DNA from: Flavobacteriales bacterium
GTDB taxonomy: Bacteria > Bacteroidota > Bacteroidia > NORP154
Direction of reading: 5' to 3'
Assembly: GCA_012965955.1 (NCBI GenBank)
Contig: DTRK01000078.1
Location: 1-37,939 of the forward strand
DNA: 37,939 bases
Part shown: positions 1-9,056 of the stretch, one piece after another
Position numbering within the stretch: the stretch's first letter is position 1
Layout: each line of letters begins with the position of its first letter
Notes under the pieces: generated by a model
Told to the model about the DNA's origin: nothing
Databases searched by the model: none
Seen by the model: the letters and a program-made list of their open reading frames with translations, nothing else
Translations under genes and position numbers: made by a program

Positions 1-2497
1 GCCAGGTAACTGCTATGCTTTCCGTGCCATTGCCCACATCAATGGTACCGCTTGTTGCCGTCCAATCATAGGTAGAGCCGCTGGCTCCTGTCACCTGGTA
101 AATTTCAGTAAGCCCAACTCCAACCGTGTCATTTCCAGCAATGGCAGAGGTAACAGGATGTGGGTACACGGCAATGAAAATGGAATCATAGTATTGGGTG
201 CCGTACCCATCATCAGCAGTGTATCTCACTCTTTGGGTTTGCTGTGCAACAAAGCTGGAGGTACTGCTGTCTGACAGCAGTCCGTTCACATCCGAATTCC
301 AGGAGAGCATATAATCGGTATTGGCAAACCCGGCAAACACCTCCTGGCCGTATTCAACAACCTGGCAGCTATTACCATGATTTTGAAATGAAGCACGGTC
401 CTTGAGCTGGCCCTTACAGCCCGAACGGATGTTGTAGTTACCCACCAAATTATTGTATTTGGGATGGGAGGCATCCACGGGACCTGCCATCAGATCTGTG
501 ATTTCCTGTGTAGAGAGCACCTCGTTCCAAACACTTATCTCTGCAATTGACCCATTGAAATGGTTGGTGGCCACCCGGTCATCATATTCCTGCCCAATGG
601 AGACCAGGTCCGTTGTAGAGGAGGTCAAATCTACGGTAAAGGTAGCATCCAGGGTACCATCCACCCATAGCTTGAGCTGCTGGAGGGCAATGGACCAGGA
701 ATAGCCCACAAAATGCCAATTGCCATCATTCACTGGTATGCTGCCTGTATGGTACGTCCCCGGCACATAGATATCCATGGCACCGTTGTACACCCCAAAG
801 AGGCTTACGTTTCCACCCACCATGTCGTTGATGGCAAACAGCCTTTCGTCATTGGTGGGGTTATCGGTCTTTATCCATGCAAAAAAGCAATGGGACCTGC
901 CTGCAAGGTCAGCGGCCATGTTGTTGATATTGAAAAAATCAAGGGAGCCATCCAATTGAAAGATCGTTCGGGGCAATACGGTTTGGGAAAGATTGACCAC
1001 ACCAGAATCGCAAAAGGCAAGGTCCGCATTTTCATCCAAGCCAAGACCTTCCAAAGAAATGATTTCATCAGCAGGAGTACTGCAATCCATACCGGCTGTG
1101 TAAAGTGCTGACACTTCCTGCCTGGTCAAAGAGCGGTTATATATCCTGAATTCGTCCAGCATGCCGTCAAAAAAGCTGCCGTTGTTATGGCCAAACTGCG
1201 CCTGCTGTCCTGTCTGCAACAGGTCCAGATTCGAATTCCCATGGTAATCCATCAGCTCGCCATTGAGGTATATCATCGCATTGAATCCATTGTACACCCC
1301 CGCCACGTGCATCCAGGTTCCTGTGTAAAGATCGGCTTCAGCGATACCCGGCCGTTCGGCATCCCCATCGTCATCCTTGACCTTAAAACGCAGCTCCGCA
1401 TTGGCCTGGTCCAGATAGAGAATGTACGCATCCTCATCAGAATCGTAGATGGGCCCAAAAGTATTGGACATGGCAGAGGGAAGCACATCGAGGTATACCC
1501 AACCACTTATGCTCACCCCATCGCCGGAGATATCAAGGGATGAAGATAAGGGCACCACCAAAGAGTCGGAATTTCCATCAAAAGACAAGCCGCCCCCGCT
1601 ATTCCCAGTGGACCAGGAGGGGCCGTACAATGTCCCGTCATTACTGTTCCCCGACTGGTCTTCAAGGGTAAACCCGGAACCCTCGTCAAAATCCCAGTGC
1701 GCCATCAAACCATAATCGGTAAGCAGGGTTTTGAGGCCAAGCAGGTCCTGGGGGTTATCGGTGATGATACCATCCACCCCTTTGGATAGGGCATAGAGCA
1801 TGTCATCGGTATTGTTGATAGTCCACTTCCAAAATTGGATATCTAGGTTCTGGGCATATAATATCTCATCAAACCCGGAGGCATCAGAGCCTACTATTTC
1901 TCCTCCTATGAGCCACAGGTCATTGATATCCGTGATGGTGATGGGATTGTTCAAATAGCAGACCTTTAGGTTGTTGTTGAGTGCTTTGATGGTGTATAGT
2001 TGGTTGAGGTCAAAAGAAAAAATGACCACGTCATCCACCATTCCCAGGTCCTCTATCATGGAAACCGCCACAGCTTCAATATTGGCGGCTTTGAGTTCCA
2101 CACACACCTTGGCCTTTCCCCTGGCCAGAGACAATACTTCGTATAAGGTAGGTATCTGCTCTCCGGTAAAGGCGGGGCTGAACCAGGATCCTGCATCCAG
2201 GGCTTTCAGCTGAAGGTAGGTTTTGGAGTTCACATTTCCCGTACCATTGGTGGTGGCATTTACGGTGGCATCGTGTATGACCATCAGAGAATCATCAGAT
2301 GATTTCTGCACATCCAATTCCAGGTAATCAACACCCATGTCAATGCCGAGCTGGAAAGCGGGAAGGGTATTTTGTGGTGCCAGTGAAGAAACGCCCCTGT
2401 GGGCAATTACGGTAGTAGTATCACATCCATTGGCATTAAACGATGTGAATGCAGAAGCAACAAAAAACAGTACAATAGTTTTGAAAGAGTAATTCAT
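1..2497 (-). CDS. Secreted glycerophosphodiester phosphodiesterase (GDPD) domain protein with two LamG/concanavalin-A-like regions and a PKD-like domain; C-terminus truncated by window start
   Basis: Manual reverse-strand translation from ATG at 2497: MNYSFKTIVLFFVASAFTSFNANGCDTTTVIAHRGVSSLAPQNTLPAFQLGIDMGVDYLELDVQKSSDDSLMVIHDATVNATTNGTG (GDPD HRG/E-D/HD motifs). LamG-like: SWSTGNSGGGLSFDGNSDSLVVPLSSSLDISGDGVSISGWVYL ... YNRSLTRQEVSALYTAGMDCS, with a second copy further on. Ends ...VGLTEIYQVTGASGSTYDWTATSGTIDVGNGTESIAVTW at the edge. Frame was consistent at the points checked (about 1618, 1141, 4). Absent from the ORF track because it has no stop inside the window. Confidence 0.88.
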   Translation of the reverse strand, partial: MNYSFKTIVLFFVASAFTSFNANGCDTTTVIAHRGVSSLAPQNTLPAFQLGIDMGVDYLELDVQKSSDDSLMVIHDATVNATTNGTGNVNSKTYLQLKALDAGSWFSPAFTGEQIPTLYEVLSLARGKAKVCVELKAANIEAVAVSMIEDLGMVDDVVIFSFDLNQLYTIKALNNNLKVCYLNNPITITDINDLWLIGGEIVGSDASGFDEILYAQNLDIQFWKWTINNTDDMLYALSKGVDGIITDNPQDLLGLKTLLTDYGLMAHWDFDEGSGFTLEDQSGNSNDGTLYGPSWSTGNSGGGLSFDGNSDSLVVPLSSSLDISGDGVSISGWVYLDVLPSAMSNTFGPIYDSDEDAYILYLDQANAELRFKVKDDDGDAERPGIAEADLYTGTWMHVAGVYNGFNAMIYLNGELMDYHGNSNLDLLQTGQQAQFGHNNGSFFDGMLDEFRIYNRSLTRQEVSALYTAGMDCSTPADEIISLEGLGLDENADLAFCDSGVVNLSQTVLPRTIFQLDGSLDFFNINNMAADLAGRSHCFFAWIKTDNPTNDERLFAINDMVGGNVSLFGVYNGAMDIYVPGTYHTGSIPVNDGNWHFVGYSWSIALQQLKLWVDGTLDATFTVDLTSSTTDLVSIGQEYDDRVATNHFNGSIAEISVWNEVLSTQEITDLMAGPVDASHPKYNNLVGNYNIRSGCKGQLKDRASFQNHGNSCQVVEYGQEVFAGFANTDYMLSWNSDVNGLLSDSSTSSFVAQQTQRVRYTADDGYGTQYYDSIFIAVYPHPVTSAIAGNDTVGVGLTEIYQVTGASGSTYDWTATSGTIDVGNGTESIAVTW

Positions 2498-2551
2498 ATG
2501 GTTCCGTTTTTCCATCCATAAAAACCACGGCATAACAATGGGGACCGATAT

Positions 2552-4853
2552 TTATTCCATGATCAGCTTATAAACATTATGTCTACCTGCCTTCATGATA
2601 TCCAGAAAATAAACACCACTCTTGAGCCCTTCCCTGCTGATCTCCACCCTGGGAGTATTTGGGTTTGTACGGTGCATTACCACCTTACCCTGTATGTCCC
2701 AAAGAGAAATACCCTCCACATCCTGGTAATTATCAAGCACAATGGTAAACTGGTCATTTACCGGATTTGGAAACACCTGGATCCTGCCCTCCACCAGAGA
2801 AATGGATTCTGTCCCTGTAACAACAACCATCCCAGTGTGGGTATACAAACCCGTTCCGGTACCCACCATCAATTCGTCATAGTACAACACATTGATCTCT
2901 GTGCCTTCCGGATAGGTATAGCCAGTAATCCAGGAAGAGCTACCTGGCGTCATAAGATAAATCTTATTGGCTACTGCACAATAAAGGGTATCTAACCCAT
3001 AGGTAATGGCTGTAGCCATTGTGTCAGTTGGGGAAAAACCGGAGGAGGTAAGAGAAGACCATTTATTTGTTACTACCAGGTCTTTATAATAAACATGTGG
3101 CTCATTAACACCTGCGTCCGTACCACAAGCAAATAATGTATCACCTCCAGCATTAAAATTCAAGTCTTTGATGGTTACAACGATGGTGCTACCTGATGTT
3201 GTATGGGCAGCATCCATATCCTGGTCGACGACCCAGCTTGCACCATTTTTTACCAGGCGATACACAGACCTGCCCGTTGGATAATCCAGATCATATTCTA
3301 CACCAACATAAGCCACCGTATCACTTGCTTCCAGGTTGAATATGATATCATGAACATCCACATCCTCTCCATCTACCGTGCCTTCCAGCAACTGCTGGCT
3401 CCATGTAGCACCTTCATCCAGGGAATAAAAAAGACCACCTTTTAAGGAATCGCCTAAATAATAACCGGCCATAACAATATTGGAATTGTAGGGGCATACC
3501 TCCAACGCTTCTGCCTTGGTAACATCTCCTTTCATGCCAAAAGAAGGATAATTCCATGGCGGATCTTCTGGTGTAAATACCTTTGTCCAGCTAGCTCCAT
3601 CATCATCCGTTTTATACACCCTTACATTACCTGCATAGATCGTATTGGAATCGGCTGGATCCATCGCAATGGAAAAATAGGGTGAACCGTCATCATTGGG
3701 GTATCGAGCATTGGACCAGCTGGGGGAGCTTAGGTAATCAGTAACACTCCTAACTCCAGATTTAGACGCTACCCATGCACGGTTCTTGCTTGCCGTCATA
3801 TCGATATCATCCACACGCACTGCTTCCACCCCGTCATCGATCTCAAAAATGGTCGGGCCATAGTTTTCCGAGGCACCAATACCCTGGTCAGTGGTCATAT
3901 AAACAATCTCCATGAAATTAGGATCCTGAAGCACATCGCCATCATTGGCATTGGTTTCTAATCCCGTTGTTCCAAAACCAAACCAATAGGTACTGTCCCC
4001 GCCATAATGGTTGTACATACTTGAATTATAAACAAAATAGTCAGGCCCACTGGTATATACAAAAGCAAAGCTCCTGCCCACCATCCCAGAATACGGCAGG
4101 GAATAATCAACCCATGTTGACTCATCATCTGTATATGCGATGTACTTATTGTTGACATCAGTCCCTGCAAAGAAGATCCGGCCATCAGGTCCAATTCCTG
4201 CACCATTCCAGGAAATATTAGGATCAAGTGAAGGAGAGATATCCGCATAAGTAGTGGCTGATGACAAAGCATTATAGGCATCGGAAAATTTATACAACTT
4301 GGGGTTCTTTCCTTTTTCAAAAATGTATAAAATGCTGTCCACAGGATTTACCAACAGCAAAGGAGGTTCCTTATAAGCTGATATGGCCAAAGGAGAACCC
4401 AATTGTGGGGTATTATCTGCATTAGGAGCCAATAATTCAAAGTGCAGGAATGAATCTTCGAGAAACAGCAAAATGGAATCTTTGATAAGCAATGAATGTA
4501 CACCAACCGTAAAAACAAGATCACTGGAGATAGATTCTGGAGGGCGCATGGGCAGCAATGATCGATATCATATCTCCCAACCCTGCATTGGCATCCATGC
4601 CGGCCATGACGGTAAAATCAGAAAACACAATGCTGGATCCAGTATTATACACATCTGCATAAAATCCTGAATTAGCGCTCTCGGTCGTTATATAGATTCT
4701 GGAAGTATCGACATGGGTAGAGATGCCTGCCATCCCTATAATCCGCCCTCCATACACATCCTCAACATTGGGCACATTAAGCTGTGCCAATAGGGATTGG
4801 TAACTAAAAATGCAGATGGCAATGAGCAACACGAGGGAAAGCGATCGTTTCAT
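2552..4853 (-). pseudogene. Secreted beta-propeller (BNR/Ycf48-like) protein with T9SS type A sorting domain, split by a frameshift
   Basis: N-terminal part in frame of ORF 4521..4940 with signal peptide MKRSLSLVLLIAICIFSYQSLLAQ (ATG at 4853). The rest is ORF 2552..4558 with repeats such as VYKTDDDGASWTKVF and LFYSLDEGATWSQQL, and CTD VFPNPVNDQFTIVLDNYQDVEGISLWDIQGKVVM...GVYFLDIMKAGRHNVYKLIME. The two halves overlap in different frames near 4521-4570. Confidence 0.75.
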
Positions 4854-5160
4854 GGGATTTGTATTAATGGGTTTATCAGATAGATTGCATACGTAATCAC
4901 CACCCATTGTGTTACAAAAAATATGTCGATCAACAGACACAGAATCATGCGATGATACCCAAGTTTTTTGGTCTTTTATATAAAACCGCTCTGCTCTGGC
5001 AACCCAGAGACCGAGAATAACTCTTGCATCGTGCTGGGTTGGGTGAAGATGTTCTTTCGGATTAAGGTGTTTTCCATCAGATTTTGTAACTTTGAATATA
5101 ATTTTTGTGCGCGGCCTCCAGCGAGCACCTCTTCTTATACGAACATAACAATCACGCTTT

Positions 5161-8100
5161 ATGAAGTCACTAATCTCTATGTTAATATCCGTATTACTGG
5201 CAGTAGTATTTCTTACCTCGATGTGCCAAACTACTCATGCCGCCTGTAGCGCTGGCGAAGTCGAGGTTACAATAGAGGTAGTTACCGATACCTATGGCTA
5301 TGAATGTTATTGGGAGCTGGTGCCTAGCGCCAGTCCTTGTGGTACAGGAACCATATTTACAGGTGGTAACCTTACTGTTGGATGCTCAGGTGGCTGCCTC
5401 CAGGCGCAAGATCCGAGTGGCTATGCGAACAACTCGACAATAACAGAAGGCCCGTGGTGCTTGCCCTTGGCCAACAACTATGATATTGTGTCGGTTGACG
5501 ATTGGGGAGATGGAGGAACCACATTTAACGTATACATGGATGGGGCACTTACAAACACCTTCACTGCAAGCGCTGTGTGTACCGAGACTTTTACGTTTAC
5601 AACTACATCAGCGCCCAACAACAACCTTACGATGAGCGCTGGCTTTTATAATACTTCTTCAGATTCAGCGTATATCAGATATTATACGCAAATTCCTGAA
5701 CAACAAGCAGCGGCAACTACGCTAATGTTTGGTGGCCATGTTAAGAATAATGGAGTTTTAGTACAGAACAACACGAACTTCTTTACGGACATTACGGGGC
5801 CGGTTACCTACTCCGGAAGTAGCACAGCAATCACATTGAATCCAGGCGTACAGGCTTCATTTGATATTTCAACGCCCTTTACGCCTTCTTTACAGGGTAC
5901 GTACGGTGTTACTTTCAGCACTACTTCTTCAGCTACCGACGATGTCCCGTCGGACAATTCCCTTACAGAATCCTTCATTGTGGGTGATACCACTTATGCA
6001 CGGGACAATGGCGTATCAGCTGCAACATACTGGTATGGAGCTGCAACGCTATACCATGCAGGACACAATTTTGAAGTATATGCCGCCGATACGGTGAGCT
6101 CAATATCATTGTACTTGTCATCTTTTTATTCTGCAGGCAACCCAATAAATTATCATCTTTGGGATGGTGGTCGGACCACTATCCTTGCAACAGCTACACA
6201 CATTGTTGCTGCGGGAGAACCAGACTCATGGGTGACATTGGGATTGGACAGCGGACCCTATGGCGTCGCGCCGGGTACCTACTTCGTGGGCATTGAAACC
6301 TTTACTGATACTGCTACTTATGAAGTTGACGGGACAACCAGCCCTCCAGGGGTATGCTGGGGAGACATTAATAAAGATGGTACCTGGACAGCTAATGACC
6401 AGACAATATTGTTAAGGGTCAACCTCAACTCAGCAGCTGGAGGTGGATGTAATATTTCTGCTACTACCAGTACAAGCAATGTATCTTGTAATGGAGGGTC
6501 GGATGGTTCTGCGACAGCTACTGTTACGGGTGGTACAGCTCCGTTTAACTATGTATGGACTCCAGGTGGAGGAACAACTGCCACAATCAATGGGTTGTCT
6601 GCGGGAACGTATTCGGTAGTTATAACTGATGCTGCAGCATGTGTTACTACAGGATCTGCAACCATTACAGAACCTGGCGTTTTTACTGCAACTACTACAG
6701 GTAGCAACCCATCCTTCTGTGGTGGCTCAGACGGAACCGCAATGGCAATACCAACAGGCGGGGTAAGCCCTTTTTCCTATTCCTGGGACAGCAGCACCGG
6801 GAACCAAACTACCCAGATAGCCATTGGGCTAGCGGCGGGAAATTACTCTGTCACAATTACTGACGGTAATGGCTGCACAGCCCTTGGTAGTACAGCTCTA
6901 TCAGACCCGGGTGGAACAACGCTCACAAGTTCAAGCACCGATCCAACCGCATGTGGACTAACTGATGGCACCGCAACAGTGACAGCAACAGGAGGGACTG
7001 CTCCTTATACATATGCCTGGGATGATCCAGCAAATCAAACCAATCAAATAGCAACTGGACTGAGTGGCGGTACTTTCTCCGTAACCGTTACAGATGCTAA
7101 TGGATGTACAGCAATGACGTCAGTTACACTTACTTCAGCTTCTGGACCAACTGTAAACACCACCGGAACGAATCCAACGTCATGTGGATCAACGGACGGC
7201 ACAGCAACTGCTACAGTCACAGGAGGATCTACACCGTACACCTATGCCTGGAGCTCTGGTGGAAATACATTGATAGAAACCAACTTAGGAGCAGGTACTT
7301 ACACCGTTACCGTTACCGATGCTGATGGGTGCGCCGCCACTTCCTCAACTACATTGACCTCCTCAGGAGCACCGACATTAACAACTACAGCGACCGATGC
7401 GAGTTGTTCATCACCAACTGGTACGGCTTCGGTATTTGCAACAGGAGGAACGACTCCGTACTCTTATTTATGGAGTAATGGGCAAACCTCTTCAATGGCC
7501 ACGGGACTAAGTCCGGGCTCTCATTCTGTGACGGTAACAGACAATGTGGGTTGTGCATCGATTGCTTCGGCCACGGTTGGTTCATCAGGCATAGGGCCAA
7601 CGCTGACTTTTATCACATCTAATCTGAATTGCTTTGATGATGGGAGTGGATCTGCAGCGGTTGCTGCATCAGGAGCAACATCACCATACACTTACTACTG
7701 GAGTACGGGTGCAACAACTTCGATTATCAGTGGTATGGATGCTGGGATCTACGATGTGACAGTTAGCGACAACCTGGGTTGTCAAACGATACAGTCAATT
7801 ACGCTAACGGAGCCAGCCGAAATAGTATCGATTTCTACGGTTTCGAACGCAAATTGTGGTGCTTCGGACGGTGTTGCTTCTGTGTTTTCAACAGGTGGAG
7901 TGTCACCATACAACTATCAATGGGACGCAGCCGCTGGAAATCAAACCACCGCAACAGCGACTGGTTTGAGCGCAGGCACTTATGACGTCACGACCACGGA
8001 TGCCAATGGTTGCCCAATGCCTTCACAAGTAAATGTGAGCAATATTGGAGCTCCTTCCTTAACGTTAGTGGGAGCTGATGCAGTATGTTTTAACACAAAT

Positions 8101-8778
8101 ACAGGTTCTGTTACCTCTGTAGCAAGTGGGGGAAGTGCTCCTTATACCTACTCTTGGAATACCGGGTCGAATGGAGCTAATCTATCCAATGTATCAGCTG
8201 GTACCTATACCTTGACATTGACGGATACTTCTGGATGTATCGCAATACAATCGGCAATCGTTGATGAGCCCCCTGTATTCTACGGAACCACTTCATATCT
8301 GAATGTCTCTTCTTCTTCGAGTTGCGATGGACAAGCTACTATCAGCCCATTCGGTGGAACAGGCGCTTATACCTATAGCTGGGATGATCCTGGAACACAG
8401 AGCAATGCAACCGCAATTGGGCTGTGCCTTGGCACTTATAATGTAACAGTAACAGATGCCAATGGGTGTAATTTTACCTTACCTGTCTACGTGGATTCTA
8501 TTGCCATGGGTGTAACCTCACTTGAGGCTCATCAAACAATTGAAGTGTATCCAAACCCAGCAGTAGGTACGGTAAATATTTCCTGGGATATGCCTTCCGA
8601 AGAGTTGGTAATTATACGCCTATTTGGTTTGGATGGACAAGAAATTCATAGTGCGACAATCACCGATAATGCAGCCTATGTCCATAAAGTAGAGCTTACA
8701 GGTTATGCAAAGGGACTCTATTTTATTCAGGTGGCTACCTCCAACAATTTGATCACCCATAAGTTGGTTCTCCATTAA
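5161..8778 (+). CDS. Large secreted SprB-repeat protein with T9SS type A C-terminal sorting domain
   Basis: Signal peptide MKSLISMLISVLLAVVFLTSMCQTTHA. About nine ~75-aa repeats of form (N)xxxCxxxDGxAxxxxTGGxxPYxYxW...GLxAGTYxVTVTDxxGC. CTD IEVYPNPAVGTVNISWDMP...KGLYFIQVATSNNLITHKLVLH. Confidence 0.9.
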   Translation: MKSLISMLISVLLAVVFLTSMCQTTHAACSAGEVEVTIEVVTDTYGYECYWELVPSASPCGTGTIFTGGNLTVGCSGGCLQAQDPSGYANNSTITEGPWCLPLANNYDIVSVDDWGDGGTTFNVYMDGALTNTFTASAVCTETFTFTTTSAPNNNLTMSAGFYNTSSDSAYIRYYTQIPEQQAAATTLMFGGHVKNNGVLVQNNTNFFTDITGPVTYSGSSTAITLNPGVQASFDISTPFTPSLQGTYGVTFSTTSSATDDVPSDNSLTESFIVGDTTYARDNGVSAATYWYGAATLYHAGHNFEVYAADTVSSISLYLSSFYSAGNPINYHLWDGGRTTILATATHIVAAGEPDSWVTLGLDSGPYGVAPGTYFVGIETFTDTATYEVDGTTSPPGVCWGDINKDGTWTANDQTILLRVNLNSAAGGGCNISATTSTSNVSCNGGSDGSATATVTGGTAPFNYVWTPGGGTTATINGLSAGTYSVVITDAAACVTTGSATITEPGVFTATTTGSNPSFCGGSDGTAMAIPTGGVSPFSYSWDSSTGNQTTQIAIGLAAGNYSVTITDGNGCTALGSTALSDPGGTTLTSSSTDPTACGLTDGTATVTATGGTAPYTYAWDDPANQTNQIATGLSGGTFSVTVTDANGCTAMTSVTLTSASGPTVNTTGTNPTSCGSTDGTATATVTGGSTPYTYAWSSGGNTLIETNLGAGTYTVTVTDADGCAATSSTTLTSSGAPTLTTTATDASCSSPTGTASVFATGGTTPYSYLWSNGQTSSMATGLSPGSHSVTVTDNVGCASIASATVGSSGIGPTLTFITSNLNCFDDGSGSAAVAASGATSPYTYYWSTGATTSIISGMDAGIYDVTVSDNLGCQTIQSITLTEPAEIVSISTVSNANCGASDGVASVFSTGGVSPYNYQWDAAAGNQTTATATGLSAGTYDVTTTDANGCPMPSQVNVSNIGAPSLTLVGADAVCFNTNTGSVTSVASGGSAPYTYSWNTGSNGANLSNVSAGTYTLTLTDTSGCIAIQSAIVDEPPVFYGTTSYLNVSSSSSCDGQATISPFGGTGAYTYSWDDPGTQSNATAIGLCLGTYNVTVTDANGCNFTLPVYVDSIAMGVTSLEAHQTIEVYPNPAVGTVNISWDMPSEELVIIRLFGLDGQEIHSATITDNAAYVHKVELTGYAKGLYFIQVATSNNLITHKLVLH
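6463..8510 (+). repeat. Nine tandem SprB-like repeats, protein-level
   Basis: Successive units such as CGLTDGTATVTATGGTAPYTYAWDD...GLSGGTFSVTVTDANGC and CGSTDGTATATVTGGSTPYTYAWSS...NLGAGTYTVTVTDADGC within CDS 5161..8778. Boundaries approximate. Confidence 0.85.
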
Positions 8779-9056
8779 GATCATTTTACAGGACAATCAC
8801 TCTGTCATAAGTCGGGGAAAAACTCCAAAAGTCTGGCATATATTTCGCTCAGAGCCTTCCTAAATCAACTGATAATCTCCACGATGAGAATTATCACATT
8901 GATTTTGAGTTCTTGAAAAAGAAGGGCCAATGGATGGAATTCCCAACCGGTTTCCACGGATATTTTCAATGATACCATGTTTCAGCTCTTTTCACTGTAC
9001 CGTTCCAATAAATACAGTATTTGCTTAGTTTTGCACCACACCAGTAATACCTTATC

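Noticed and set aside
713-1111. Plus-strand ORFs across 453-2213 (e.g. 132 aa, 118 aa, 88 aa)
   Set aside because: Antisense shadows of the long minus-strand GDPD/LamG gene; peptides show no recognisable motifs.
4968-5249. 93-aa plus-strand ORF upstream of the SprB-repeat gene
   Set aside because: Overlaps the convincing signal peptide of 5161..8778 in another frame; composition not protein-like.
6349-6426. Dockerin-like string GDINKDGTWTANDQTILLRVNL in the SprB-repeat protein
   Set aside because: Only one EF-hand-like half. The context (…GTYFVGIET…DGTW…LLRVNL) fits the end of a common Bacteroidota T9SS-protein module, and no cohesin or cellulosome context is present.
7044-7600. Minus-strand ORFs inside the SprB-repeat gene
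   Set aside because: Shadow ORFs produced by the repetitive Thr/Ser/Gly codon usage of the real gene.
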